64,000 nt of DNA from Diabrotica undecimpunctata (lineage: Eukaryota; Arthropoda; Insecta; Coleoptera; Chrysomelidae), in NCBI RefSeq assembly GCF_040954645.1, contig NC_092803.1:119119461-119183460 (forward strand), in the 5' to 3' direction. The position numbers were made by a program, and so were the translations under genes. A model generated the notes under the pieces. The model was not told the origin of the DNA. It ran no database searches and saw only the letters and a program-made list of their open reading frames with translations. Positions 34,400-44,664 of this stretch are shown piece by piece; the stretch's first letter is position 1; every line of letters begins with the position of its first letter.

Positions 34400-34750
34400 C
34401 ACCTTTTTCTGAAATATCTTACACAATTGAGCATTGGCTTTATTTTTCTAGATACTTGATGAATGCTTTGTAATAAGTATTCTTTTTTAGTATTAAAGTC
34501 AGTTTCATAAATATTGTTTTTTAAAAATCACCAAAAAAAAAGTCAAGAGGATTTAGTTCTGGTGAACAAGGACCATAAGTTCTAATCCACCGATTATGAG
34601 ATTTTTTATGTAAATAATTTCCAACGAATTCGGCATTAATGACAGCTGCTCAATCTTATTGAAACAAAAATGTATTGCTATCCCCCAAATATATCTCATT
34701 AACAATGTTATTTAAATTCGTTTTTAAAGTGACCTTACCCCTTACCTTCT
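34400..34750 (-). pseudogene. Mariner-type transposase fragment, DD41D-like
   Basis: On the minus strand near 34660-34510 the sequence gives QxDxAAVINAEFVGNYLHKK, NRWIRTYGP, then SPELNPLDFFF. These are the second and third catalytic blocks of a mariner-like transposase related to that at 3.5-4.1 kb, with a short deletion before SPELNPLD. A stop occurs where the block QQDG would be. Upstream about 34660-34750 a weak VNEIYLGDSNTFLFQ trace is left. Confidence 0.6.
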
Positions 34751-34984
34751 GATTCTTTAAGACTAAGTGACGATTTGAGTAATTCCAGTAAAGTTCATTG
34801 TGTCAGTGAAATATTTCTGCACTGGATATGCGAGCCCCATCGCTAATTATTACCTTTACTATTATTACCTACCTACTCTACGAAATGAACATTTTTACAA
34901 GATGTAACAATATGTTATTTTAGATAAAAAAAATATTGCAATTTACAGAAAACTTAACGTCAAAATAAACTTATGTTAAAGTTA

Positions 34985-35062
34985 AATTGTGGCTTATACC
35001 CAATAAAAATAGTAAATTGTATTAAGATTTCACAAGAAAATAGGCTTAGAACAATAATTAAA
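34985..35062 (-). repeat. Fragment of the short repeat found at 51.3 and 54.1 kb
   Basis: AATTGTGGCTTATACCCA and, further on, ACAAGAAAATAGGCTTAGAACAATAA match both ends of the repeat at 54.13-54.29 kb with the middle missing. The two end pieces are not in the same relative orientation as in the 54-kb copy, so the locus is rearranged. Confidence 0.4.
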
Positions 35063-35417
35063 AAAATAGAAGACAGTATTTTAAAAATAATATTTCACTT
35101 TGAACCATTAATAAGTAGTTAAGTATTTACTTCACTTTTAATTTAGGTAAATACTGATTTTATTTTTGCTAAATAAAAGTGTCAAGAGATTAGTAAATTG
35201 ATGGCATCAGTATTGAACAAGTAATGGAAATAAAATACCTTTTAATTAAACTGTCCAGCTATGGAGACCTGGACAAAGAAGTGACAGTTCAAGTACAAAA
35301 AGCAAATAGACTGGCAAAATGCCTGAATAACACTATACGGCGAAACAGACACATAAACATTGGGATGAAGTCAAGAATTTATAAAGCCAGTGTAAGACCA
35401 ATCTAAGAATCCCCCGG

Positions 35418-36180
35418 TTGCCACAAATATTTAGATTTAAGCATGATAAGAAGATTGGTACATGGAATGTACGAAGTTTGTTCCAGGCCGGAAAAGTGAA
35501 TAACGTAATTAAAGAACTGCGAAGACTCAACATTGATATACTTGGATGCAGTGAAGTTAGATGGCCCAATTTAGGCCAGTACGAAATAGAAAACCACACA
35601 ATATACTACTGTGAAGATACTACGCCAAGAAACAAAAACGGAGTGGCTATAATAGTAAATAAAGAAGTTAACAAATGTGTACTTAGTTTTATAGGAATAT
35701 CAGATACAGTTGCAGTACTCAAAATAAATGCTAAACCAGTTAACGTGAACATTATTTAAGCATATGCTCCAACTTCGGAAAGCTCAGAGCAGGAAATAGA
35801 AATATTCTATGAACAATTGAAAGAATTCCTAAAACATACCAAAAAACAAGAAGTAAATATCCTGCTAGGAGATTTCAACGCCAAAGTAGGCAAAGGAGGT
35901 GTTGGCAATACTGTGGAACACTTTGGACTAGGAACGCGAAATAATAGAGGAGACCGCCTTGTTCAGTTCTGCTAGGAAATGGATAGTGCAATAATGAACA
36001 CCTTTTTCCAATTACCACCTCGAAGAATCTACACCTGGAAATCTCCAGCTGACTGTCCAAAAAAAAATTATTAGAAACCAGATTGACTACATCATAATCA
36101 ACAAACGATTTCAGATTCCGTAAAATCCGCAAAAACATATTCGGGAGCAGATGTTCCATCAACCATAATCTTTTACTAGG
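35418..36180 (+). pseudogene. RTE-like LINE: APE-type endonuclease
   Basis: In frame from 35418: KKIGTWNVRSLFQAGKV (Asn of the first metal site), DILGCSEVRWPNLGQYEI (catalytic Glu), TIYYCED, NKNGVAIIVNKEV, a stop at 35758, AYAPTSESSEQE, VNILLGDFNAKVGKGG (catalytic Asp and Asn), NRGDRLVQFC, a stop at about 35972, and RRIYTWKSPA. A frameshift near 36060 precedes a block resembling NQIDYIIINKRF. In RTE/BovB elements this domain nicks the target and exposes the primer for reverse transcription. The final SDHNLLLG-like block is present at about 36150-36180 in another frame. Confidence 0.88.
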
Positions 36181-36739
36181 ACGTTTCAAACTCCACATGA
36201 AAAAAGTCCATAAAAGAAAAGCACAAAAACGTCCGGACAACCAGAAGTTGAAAGATAAAACTACAAGAGAAGTAGTCAAAGAGGAGATCAACAACAAAAT
36301 AAACAGCATGGTAATCTCAGATATTAATCAAGAAAACCTAAGTGTGGATGATATGTGGAATAAAATCAAAAATATCTGTAATTCAGTGGTAGATAATAAG
36401 CTTAAACTAGAAAACAATATAAAGAAACAGCCATGGATGAGACAAGAAATATTAGAGCTAATGGAAGAACGAAGAAAACACAGAAATAAGAATGAGGAAA
36501 GGTACAAATAAATAAACAAAATCATTAAGAAAAAGATTAAAGAAGCAAAAGAATCATGGCCATAAGAACAATGCATAGAAGTAGAATACCTAGAACAGAA
36601 GCATGACACTTTTAACCTACATAAAAAGATCAAAAACTTAACGGGAGGAAACGGATCACGAAGTCATAACTTAATACTAAACGAGCACAACAATCTGCTC
36701 TACGAAAATGAGAGAATACTTGAGAGATGGAGGCAATAC

Positions 36740-38110
36740 ATGGAAGAAATATTCAAGGAAGAGCAAGAGACAGAAGTCAGTGTTTCTGGATATTCAGGAC
36801 CAGAAATAACGCTCAGTGAAGTAACATATGCAATAAAAAGACTAAAAACCAACAAAGCACCTGGACCTGATAACTTACAAGCTGAAATATTGAAACTATT
36901 TGAAAACAACCAACTCAAACTCCTAACGAGTCTACTGAACAAAATCTATGAAACTGCAGAATTTCCTACAGATTGGCTAGTTTCCACCTTCATTCCTCTC
37001 CCCAAAAAGGCAAATGCCACCAGATGCTCTGATTAAAGAATTATAAGCTTAATGAGCCATGCACTCAAAATACTTCTTTCTGTTATTCACTCTCGCATAT
37101 ATAGAAAACTTGAAGAAAACATTAGTAGTGTTCAGTTTGGGTTTAAAAGCGGACTGGGAACGCGAGAGGCCCTATTTTCCATACAAGTATTGATACAAAG
37201 AGCTCGAGATCTAAATTGCGAAGACTACGCATGCTTTATAGACTTTGAAAAAGCATTTGACAAGGTGCAACATCAAAAATTATTTCAGATACTGAAAGAA
37301 TCTAGTATTGATGACAAAGATTTACGCCTAATTAAAAATTTATACTTACAGCAAAGGGCAACTGTACGAGTAGACAACGAAACCTCACAAGAATTCACGA
37401 TACAACGGGGAGTACGCCAGGGCAGCATTTTATCACCGACGTTGTTCAATACTTACTTGGAAATGCTGTTCAGGGAAGCTATTGATGGTTTAAGCGAAGG
37501 TATAAAAATCAATGGTAAAATCATAAACACTTTAAGATATGCGGACGATACGGTTTTGATTGCTGATAATGCAAAGGATCTGCAAATATTAATAGACCGT
37601 GTAGTGAAAGCCTGTGACAGATAAGGCATGAAATTAAACTGTAAGAAGACCAAAATTCTTGTAGTAAGTAAAAACGACGTAATACAACACCAATTCACAG
37701 GTAATAAAGAATCGTCTTAGGAAGATTTTATGTAATATGCACCTGAACATTGATATAAGAACACGAGTCTTGAGATGCTATGTATTTTCTACTCTTTTAT
37801 GTGGAGTCGAAGCCTAAACCTTGACGGAGGCAACATCCAAACGATAAGAAGCATTCGAAATGTGGTGCTACCGCCGCATGCTCAGAATTTCCTTTATCCA
37901 TCTTGTTACAAACAACACCGTGATCCAACGTATGAATAAAGATCTGGAAATTATGCGTATCGTGAAAATCAGAAATATGACATACTTAGGGCATGTGATG
38001 CGAAATGAGAAGTATCAACTAATTCAACTAATTTTACAAGGCAAGATAGAAGGCAAAAGATCTTAAGGGCGCAGAAGGACATCGTGGTTGAAGAACATCA
38101 GACAGTGGGC
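36740..38110 (+). pseudogene. RTE-like LINE: reverse transcriptase and C-terminal domain
   Basis: From 36740: AIKRLKTNKAPGPDNLQAEI (fingers), FPTDWLVSTFIPLPKKANAT, a stop at 37034, RIISLMSHALKILL, VQFGFKSGLGTREALFS, CFIDFEKAFDKVQHQKLF (first catalytic Asp, 37240), RGVRQGSILSPTLFNTYLE (37407), NTLRYADDTVLIADNAKDLQ (catalytic Asp pair, 37540), MKLNCKKTKILVVSK. About 60 residues including the KYLG block are missing after 37700. The C-terminus has TLLCGVEA, FEMWCYRRMLRISFIHLVTN, NMTYLGHVMRNEKYQLIQLI and GKIEGKRS with a stop at 38066. All three catalytic Asp residues are intact. It copies the element RNA at the nicked target. Confidence 0.9.
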
Positions 38111-38599
38111 AGGAATGACTACCATACATCGATTTAGAGCAGCTGTCAACAAAGTTGTATGGACCAACATGATTGTCGATATCCACAGAGGATAGGCAAT
38201 AAAAAAAAGAAGAAGAAGTAAGACCAATAATGACATATGCCCAGAAACAAGACCCGACACAACTACAACACAAAGGCTACTGTAAACGGTAGAGATAAGA
38301 GTACTGAGAACAATTTCATGAAAAATGTTTAGAGATCGAAAGTAAAATGAAGACATTAGAAGAAAATGTAACGTAGAGCGTATAAACAAATGGACACCAA
38401 ATAGAAAAAAGAACGGAATAACCACAGAAGCAGAATGAAACAGACCCGTGTCGTCAAAATAGCAAGCGATAAGTCTTCAATCGGCAGAAGAAGTATCGGA
38501 CCACTTAATCCGCTAATGAACAAGCAGAATTGCCTATAAAGAGAAAGAAGAAGAAGAAGATAATAAAATGTTAAAATGCGTTACCATTGTTGCTGCTGT

Positions 38600-39015
38600 T
38601 TTATTTTTCAGTGCCTATAACACGACGTCAACTATAAACATTTTATTTGCATAGTAGCTTCAAAAACTTAAAATAGATATATAATATGTCATATCAGGTG
38701 AAAGAGAATTAAACATGTAAACTAAAAATGTCAAAATATATAGTGTATTCCGTATAAAAAAACATATTGGTTGGTATTATATATATGTAAGGTATTAGTG
38801 AGACCCCCAAAAAAATTTTTCGTACTTCACTGAACTCTTCCATAAGTTTTAAAAAAAAAATTTAATAAAGAAAATTTTAATATTCGCCCTGTATCTAGAT
38901 AATGTGGTGGCTTTTGATGATTTAATTGGGAAATGGTTGCTTTAATGAAAAAAGAAGTCATGGCATATTAACTACTTTTTTCTATCGCCTCTAGTTTTCG
39001 GTATATCCTGCAAAA
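38600..39015 (+). repeat. Dispersed repeat R, copy 2
   Basis: Similar over about 400 bp to 60075-60535: for example TATGTCATAT, ATGTCAAAATATATAG, CACTGAAC/CTTCCATAA, TCGCCCTGTATC and TAGTTTTCGGTxTAxCCTGC occur in the same order and spacing. No coding potential and no clear TIR. It follows the 3' end of the older RTE directly. Confidence 0.75.
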
Positions 39016-40924
39016 CATATCAATTTTAGAAACCCTGTACATTAGTTCCATTTTACCAATTACATAAAATATAGTTCATTAAATATTACATTTACTTTGG
39101 CGACAAATTCAATAGGGGCGCTACAGAAAATAGACATTAATTCAAAATTGATGGGTTGCATGCAGCATTCAATGTAAGACAAATCAAAGAAATATTGTTT
39201 GTTGATAAACAACTTCAAACATACTCGTCTATTTCTTGGGAACAGGCGAACTACACATCCATTTGTACATCAATATTTATTTATCAGAAGTAGTAGAGAG
39301 TTCAGCAGAAAAAAACTGTTAACTAAAAAATAAGTGAACACTAAAAACAATAAATTTAATTCGTCTTAAAGAGTTCATTCGCAATTCAGCCCAATTTAAT
39401 ACGAATTAACTCTTCTTTGTGTTACTCTTCATGAAAAATAAACTATAAAGTCAACGTTTTTCGATATTTAAAAAACGTTGTAGCTGTTTTAACTGAGTTG
39501 TTATGCTTATATCATACGGCGCCGTAAGTAAATGCTTTGAAAAGTTATTAAAAAAAATCTATTTTTTATGGAGACCGTTTTGGTGAGCAACAAGTACCTT
39601 TCCGGTATTTCACTTATCTGTTTACAAGAAATATAAAGGATAAAGTCGAGATTAATGGAAATTTGTGACTCTGAGTAAGACTTCATTTCCCTTATGTTCA
39701 AAAACAAAGTATGGCATCAACAAAAGAAGTCATGGCTCTTCTGCTGAAAAGTAATTATAATTATAATTTCAACTTTTCCACTAGATCAGCTCAAGCTGTT
39801 TCGTTAAACATATTTGCTGAACGCAAACATATGCACTGGTTTAACTACACAAAGTTCGAGCATTTTAAGGTGCAACTTTGTACATTTAAAAGCTTTCGCG
39901 AGTTGAATAACAAGATTGGAAACCATTTCAGCAATTTCGCGTATTGTCCGTATTACATAATTTACATGGCACAATGTGGATAACGTAATAAACAATGTGG
40001 GAGTATACGAACTCCGTGGATGTATAGATCTACTAAAAATGCGAGGTATTCTACATTATTAATGAACTTTTCGAGCAGAAAATTAAAAAGTATTTATCTT
40101 TATAATCTGCGTTCGAAATATTTTATTGAATAATTCATAATTCTCTGACACGGAGGGTTATACTTTTAATTGCTTTATTTTGCAAGGTTATTTACAGTTT
40201 GGCCAATATCGACACTAAATAGTAGCTATGACTTATGAAAAACTACACATGTTTTACTAGATACAGCGATAGTTTTCAGCGGGATCTTATTAAAAGTTTT
40301 ATCCGTATGAAATACAAATATTTTTGTCTGTCTTTTCTTAAATTTTAGCTAAATTTTTCTACAAATGTGAAGGTATTTGTCGCAGTCTTTGACTGAGAAT
40401 AAAAGTCAATATTGTGGCTAAGAAAACTTAACCTAACAACAATTTTTACTCACCTGACACTAAATTTAAAATATCTTTATTTGAAATTAAATCTTATAAT
40501 TTATCTCTAATAAGAAGGATTTTTATGCAAATACAGAAAGTAAAAATAAAAACTATAACAAATGAACCAAAAAAATTGATATTGATGGTGTACCATCAAT
40601 TCTTTTTCGTTGTCTTAATATGGTATGTCCTTATCGGACGTTAGTTCATAAACTCAATTTACCTAGTACTTCTCTAAACATGTCGTTGTACTGAGTGCAT
40701 GGTATTAAGAAAGATTTTTTAACCCATACTTCTGCATAAGGTCCAACTATCTAAAGATAGTGGCCCAAGTAGACACAGACAATGTCAGAAGGTTGTGTAG
40801 CTTGTGCAAAAACATAGACTCTGGCCCAAATGATAAACAGGAGATGCCTCAAACAACTTCCAGAATCCATCTTCCCGATCCTAGTAAAAATTACCAATGC
40901 AAGTTTTAGTTGGAATATTTTCCT
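39016..40924. other. No recognisable gene
   Basis: The only ATG-initiated frame of note (39711-39983, 90 codons, MASTKEVMALLLKSN) has no relatives known to me and the opposite strand is open too. I see no repeat ends. Around 40570-40605 is a small inverted repeat TTGATGGTG/TACCATCAA. Confidence 0.35.
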
Positions 40925-41935
40925 ACCTCCTGAAAAATAGTTAATATTATTATTATTCCCAATCCAATGACCCCCACTAGCACTGAATCCTACAGAACAA
41001 TATCGCTCTTGAGGACTCTAGACAAAAACTTCTAAAGGATCCTTAAGAAAAGACTCGTAAACACATAAAGGCACAACATATCATGCCAAACGTTCAATTT
41101 GGATTTAGACCCCGTCACTCCACTCATGATGCATTAATAGAAGCGCAATAACCTTCACTTCTCAGAAAATTATTTTACACCACAGGCAAGCTGTTGGCAT
41201 CTTTCTAGATGTTTAAAAAGCATTCGATTAGGTTTAGCATGCCGGTCTGATCGATAGATTACATCAAGCATTAGTAATATTTCTCTTCTGAGAAAAATAC
41301 AGTGCTGCCTTTCTGATCGGACTATCCATGTTTAACTCGCTGATAAGCTCTCCACGCCTTTTACTTCACAAGTAGGAGTCACACAGGGCTTAATCGTAGC
41401 GGCTATTCTATATACAGTCTGTACAGTAACCTCTTTCTCTCCAACACTGCATCCGAAAGCATACTCCTCTATGCGGCCCTACTCTCTGCATGGCAATGGT
41501 AGAAAACCACAAGGCTCGAGCACAACTTAAAGTCAAATGATACAATAAATTGAGAGTCATTCTAAACCCAACAAAACACAATTAACATTGTTCAGACATC
41601 CCGAGTATTCTCGTCCAGAACTTAGAGGAAAAATCTCTTCAAAGCATTAAGTGGTAAAGTTATAAACAATAACCATATTACTCTCCTATACACATTTAAA
41701 ACCTTTAATAAAAGTCCTTAATAAAAGACAAATGAACCAAATCATGGCAAAAGAGAGGAAAATCCTGAGGAGTATCCCTATACTAACCTGCCAGTGTTAC
41801 CACCATTCAAAATCTAATTTAAACCCTAAACGAAAGAAACGTTCTATCAAAAGCTCCACCAACAGGGCAAAGTAGGCCTTAAAACTACATGCCATCACCG
41901 AGGAAATTCATAATCAATGTGAATTAATCAGTGAT
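40925..41935 (+). mobile_element. Jockey-like LINE, reverse transcriptase, heavily decayed
   Basis: Blocks in several frames: SYRTISLLRTLDKNF (40990), VQFGFRPRHSTHDALIEA (41093), VGIFLDV with KAFD after a stop (41195; first catalytic Asp present), a GVTQGLIVAAILY block (41374), LLYAAL, ESHSKPNKTQLTLFRHPEYS (41550), and AKERKILRSIPI (41750). The NPxKTQ and ERKILR blocks match the Jockey copy at 26.6-27.6 kb. Nearly every block is in a different frame, so it is old. It ends close to the gypsy fragment that follows. Confidence 0.7.
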
Positions 41936-42185
41936 TAGTTTGAATTGCGTTCTTATCAGATAATGTCTCCATTTTTTAATTCTTTAACGCAAGCATATGC
42001 TTCTTTTTTAATTGCAGAATGTTTTCATGTAGAATCTGTAAGAGTACGTGAGAAAAAAAGCAACAGGTGTTCGAGATTGACTCTGCTCTACTGCGTGGCA
42101 GCAATAGTAAATTCAGATGCATCTGTTTCAACAATGAGAATTCCTTTTTCATTAATTGTTCATAGAAGTGCATTAGCTGTATAAG
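41936..42185 (-). pseudogene. LTR-retrotransposon RNase H fragment
   Basis: On the minus strand in the frame offset from the longest open frame, the sequence reads IVETDASEFTIAATQ, then LLFFSRTLTDST and HSAIKKEAYACVKELK. The TDASxFxIAAxL, FFSRTLTxSE and HSAIEKEAYAxVxAL blocks are the RNase H domain of Ty3/gypsy Pol, between reverse transcriptase and integrase. Two stops interrupt it. No flanking Pol sequence or LTR is visible, so it is an isolated 80-codon remnant. It is squeezed between a Jockey and an RTE relic. Confidence 0.75.
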
Positions 42186-42229
42186 TTCTCAACTCCTCAA
42201 ATGCAAATACGAAGTTTGGATCTAATGGA

Positions 42230-43295
42230 AATTTCGTGCAATTTATCAGACCTCTATAATAATATAGAGTTTAAATATCTAGGAGGCTGGATACACGAAA
42301 CCTTAGGTTCAGAACAAGAAGTCAAATGTTGAATAGAACAGGTCAGAAACGCATTTCTAAAAATGAAACAATTTTTCACCAACCAAAATCATGATCTAAC
42401 TCTACAATATCGCATGATAAAATGTTATATACACAGTATCCTACTATATGGCATGGAAGCCTGGACGCTGACAATTAGCTCGTGACCTGGAAAACTTTGA
42501 GATGTGGTTATTCCGCTGATAGAAATAAAGAAGTATAACGAGATATCGTAAACTTGTAAGAACTATTAAAAAAACGGAAAATATCTTATCTTAAACATAT
42601 ATTCAGACATGAGATATATAACCTCCTTCAACTAATAATAGATGGAAAAATAGAAGGAAAGCCTGTGTATTATGAAATGATTGCCATGTATTAAATGAAT
42701 GTTGATGAGGGTGGATGTGCTTTGTGGGTTTTAGTTAAATGAATTCATAATAAACCGTATTTAATTTCACTACATTAGTTTTTTGTTGATGTTTATACTT
42801 TTGGATATTAACCCTTCACCAATATAAACAATAACACAACTATTCGCTAACGTGATTCATAGCTTAACCTAATACACAGTAATACTGCAATAATTCTATA
42901 TTTAAATATGGTCCATTTTTATAGCTATAAATATCCAAATACTTGTCTTTTCAATGTTATTGGATATTTAAGTTTATGTACAAGAGCCACTGTCGACGAC
43001 CACAAATATGTACGTTTAACTCGGGTAAATGGATATTTAAATATTAAACATATTTCTCTTTACATTCATTATGAATTATTTTTATTATAATTTAAGAATA
43101 TTTTTCGTTTTAGAACTTAGGGATTAAAACTTTAGCACACAAGGTCCTAGCATACTACAACTAACCTGTCTGCTTAACACCAAGGATTGGACAGGACTAT
43201 GCCTGCAAACCCTAATAAAAGCTCAGGATGGAGACGAATTTGCAGAAGTCATCGCTAACCTTCATTAGAGGCGGCACCTAAAGACGAAGAAGAAT
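42230..43295 (+). mobile_element. RTE-like LINE, C-terminal end, interrupted by about 500 bp
   Basis: The first part (42250-42660) reads IEFKYLGGWIHETLGSEQEV, NAFLKMKQFFTNQNHDLTLQ, YRMIKCYIHSILLYGMEAWT, then RKISYLKHIFRHEIYNLLQL and IIDGKIEGK. The GRRxxSWLxN stretch expected next is missing; the homology resumes at about 43170 with LNTKDWTGLCLQTLIKAQDG and DEFAEVIANLH, stop, then AAGACGAAGAAG. The intervening sequence is unrelated to LINEs. Confidence 0.8.
42663..43165. other. Unidentified insertion within the RTE relic
   Basis: About 500 bp of AT-rich sequence separate two parts of one LINE protein. I find no clear TIR, no coding homology and no convincing TSD; CCTGT occurs at both borders but is too short to trust. 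It could be a non-autonomous element or the result of a rearrangement. Confidence 0.4.
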
Positions 43296-43746
43296 TTTGG
43301 CAACAAACGCGTAATTACTGGAATAACGGGAACGAAAAAGATTTCCCGAAAGTCTAAATTAGCTTCACTGTTTACCGTTTTCCCATAAAAATATGTCGTT
43401 GGATGATATAGACCCCAACAATACCGTCCTAAACATTTAGCGATAATCTCCTTTAATAATCCGTCACAGTTTGAAAAGGATTTTCTGTATTAGTATCATT
43501 TATACCGGTATAAGTACACATTTGTATCGGACGTCGCCTGCCTCCATATAGCAAATATATATTTAAAACGTCTCTTTAAAAAAAAATTTTAATTTTTCTT
43601 AATGCTCTTTGGCAAATAATTGTTTATTGAAAATCATTGCCATATAATTCCTAGCTTCTGCTTTAGCTCTTGCCACAGATAATTCTGCTTGCTTTATGGA
43701 AACATAATTTCTAAAAGATCTGTTTATCCATTTAATGTTTTGTAGA
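43296..43746. other. No recognisable gene
   Basis: A minus-strand stretch of about 45 codons (43740-43604) reads SFRNYVSIKQAELSVARAKA and looks helical and protein-like, but I do not recognise it and see no start codon or splice context. Confidence 0.3.
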
Positions 43747-44640
43747 TACTAGGTGGTCTAATAAGTAGTCCCTTGGAAATGAAAAACATGTTTTTCTACA
43801 AAATTCTTTTATTTTTTTCAATGTAGTCTTCTTTTATCTTATTATAACGATTTCAGCGATTTTCCATTTTCTCTGCTGTCCGAATAAAATAATGCTCTGA
43901 AAAACAATTGTTTGTTTCGTCAATTATCCCTTCGTTTAAGTTGGTTGAATTTTTTATTTACTAGCCATCTCCTAAGATTGGGTAACACATAATAATCGGA
44001 GGGAGCCAAATCTGGGAAGTAAGGCATATGAGAAACAAATTCGAAGGCCAAATTATGAATTTTTGCCATTGTTATAACAGTCTTGTAGGCCAGTGAATTG
44101 TCTTGGAAAAATCATAACTTTTTTCTTCTGTATATAAGGGCGTTTGTCACTGAATTACTGCTTAAATTTGTCCAGTTATGCAAAACAATATTGAATATTG
44201 TTAGTTTCATGCTTTTCATGATAATCAATAAAAAAAATGTCTCTGCTCACCCAAAATACAGCGGCTTTTTCACCCATTAAGCCTCTCTTGACTGCTTTGG
44301 AGCACGTATGCCATCGGCAATCTACTGAAGTATTACCTAGAAAGAATAAATCAAAAAGGTGGAAAAAGCACGGCAGAGTAAGACATGTCATGAAAAAAAT
44401 ATTCTGCAGTGTCACGAGGTAGGTGTAACCTGTAATTGTCGTAAATAATGTTTTCAAAACGTTCCTGAAGAAGCAAAAAAACCTATACTTAAGAATTTTA
44501 TCAGAATGACTTCTCTTAATAAGCAGAACTTATACTTATGTGGATTGATTTCGGTACTCCCTATTCGCTGAAGAAAGCCTAGGAAACAAGAAGACAAGGC
44601 AAATTTGAAAAATATTTTATATGCTTACAGGGTACGTTTT
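43747..44640 (-). mobile_element. Mariner element relic with transposase
   Basis: On the minus strand, GLMGEKAAVFWVSRDIFFID (about 44280) and NNIQYCFA, a stop, LDKFKQ, a stop, SDKRPYIQKKKVMIF lead in a shifted frame to FQDNSLAYKTVITMAK (second Asp, about 44100) and HMPYFPDLAPSDYYVLPNLR (third Asp, about 43990), then RRWLVNKKFNQ. Spacing of the last two Asp residues fits DD34D. The 3' end, close to 43747, has the sequence TTGGACCACCTAG-like in reverse; the first catalytic Asp and the N-terminal DNA-binding domain are not recognisable. Confidence 0.75.
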
Positions 44641-44664
44641 AGAACTGATAATAGCTTAAAGAAA

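Larger units (their letters stand above)
35403..38217 (+). mobile_element. Nearly full-length RTE/BovB-like LINE with 11-bp TSD
   Basis: The duplication GTAAGACCAAT occurs at 35392-35402 and 38218-38228, so the inserted sequence is 2815 bp. It starts with a short 5' leader and contains endonuclease, linker, reverse transcriptase and C-terminal domain in order. It ends in a short A run and AAG repeats. Some inactivating mutations and a deletion after about 37700 are present, but motif preservation is good, so this is among the youngest LINE insertions in the window. Confidence 0.92.
35186..38575 (+). mobile_element. Older RTE-like LINE 3' end (SYGDLDK subfamily), split by a younger RTE
   Basis: The first half (35186-35402) reads DGISIEQVMEIKYL, LSSYGDLDKEV and NRHINIGMKSRIYKASVRPI; the second half (38218-38575) continues with the block corresponding to MxYAQETRPDTxTTQRLL in several frames, and RTE-type 3' sequence ending in AAGAAGAAGAAGAAG. 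The same protein is uninterrupted at 13.5-14.1 kb on the minus strand, which makes the break point clear: it falls immediately after the Arg-Pro-Ile codons. The coding sequence carries many substitutions. Confidence 0.85.

Noticed and set aside
39711..39983. A 90-codon ATG-initiated open frame.
   Set aside because: No known motif, the opposite strand is also open, and there is no supporting context; probably chance.
43604..43740. Helical peptide SFRNYVSIKQAELSVARAKA as a possible host exon.
   Set aside because: No start, no convincing splice sites and no recognised homology.
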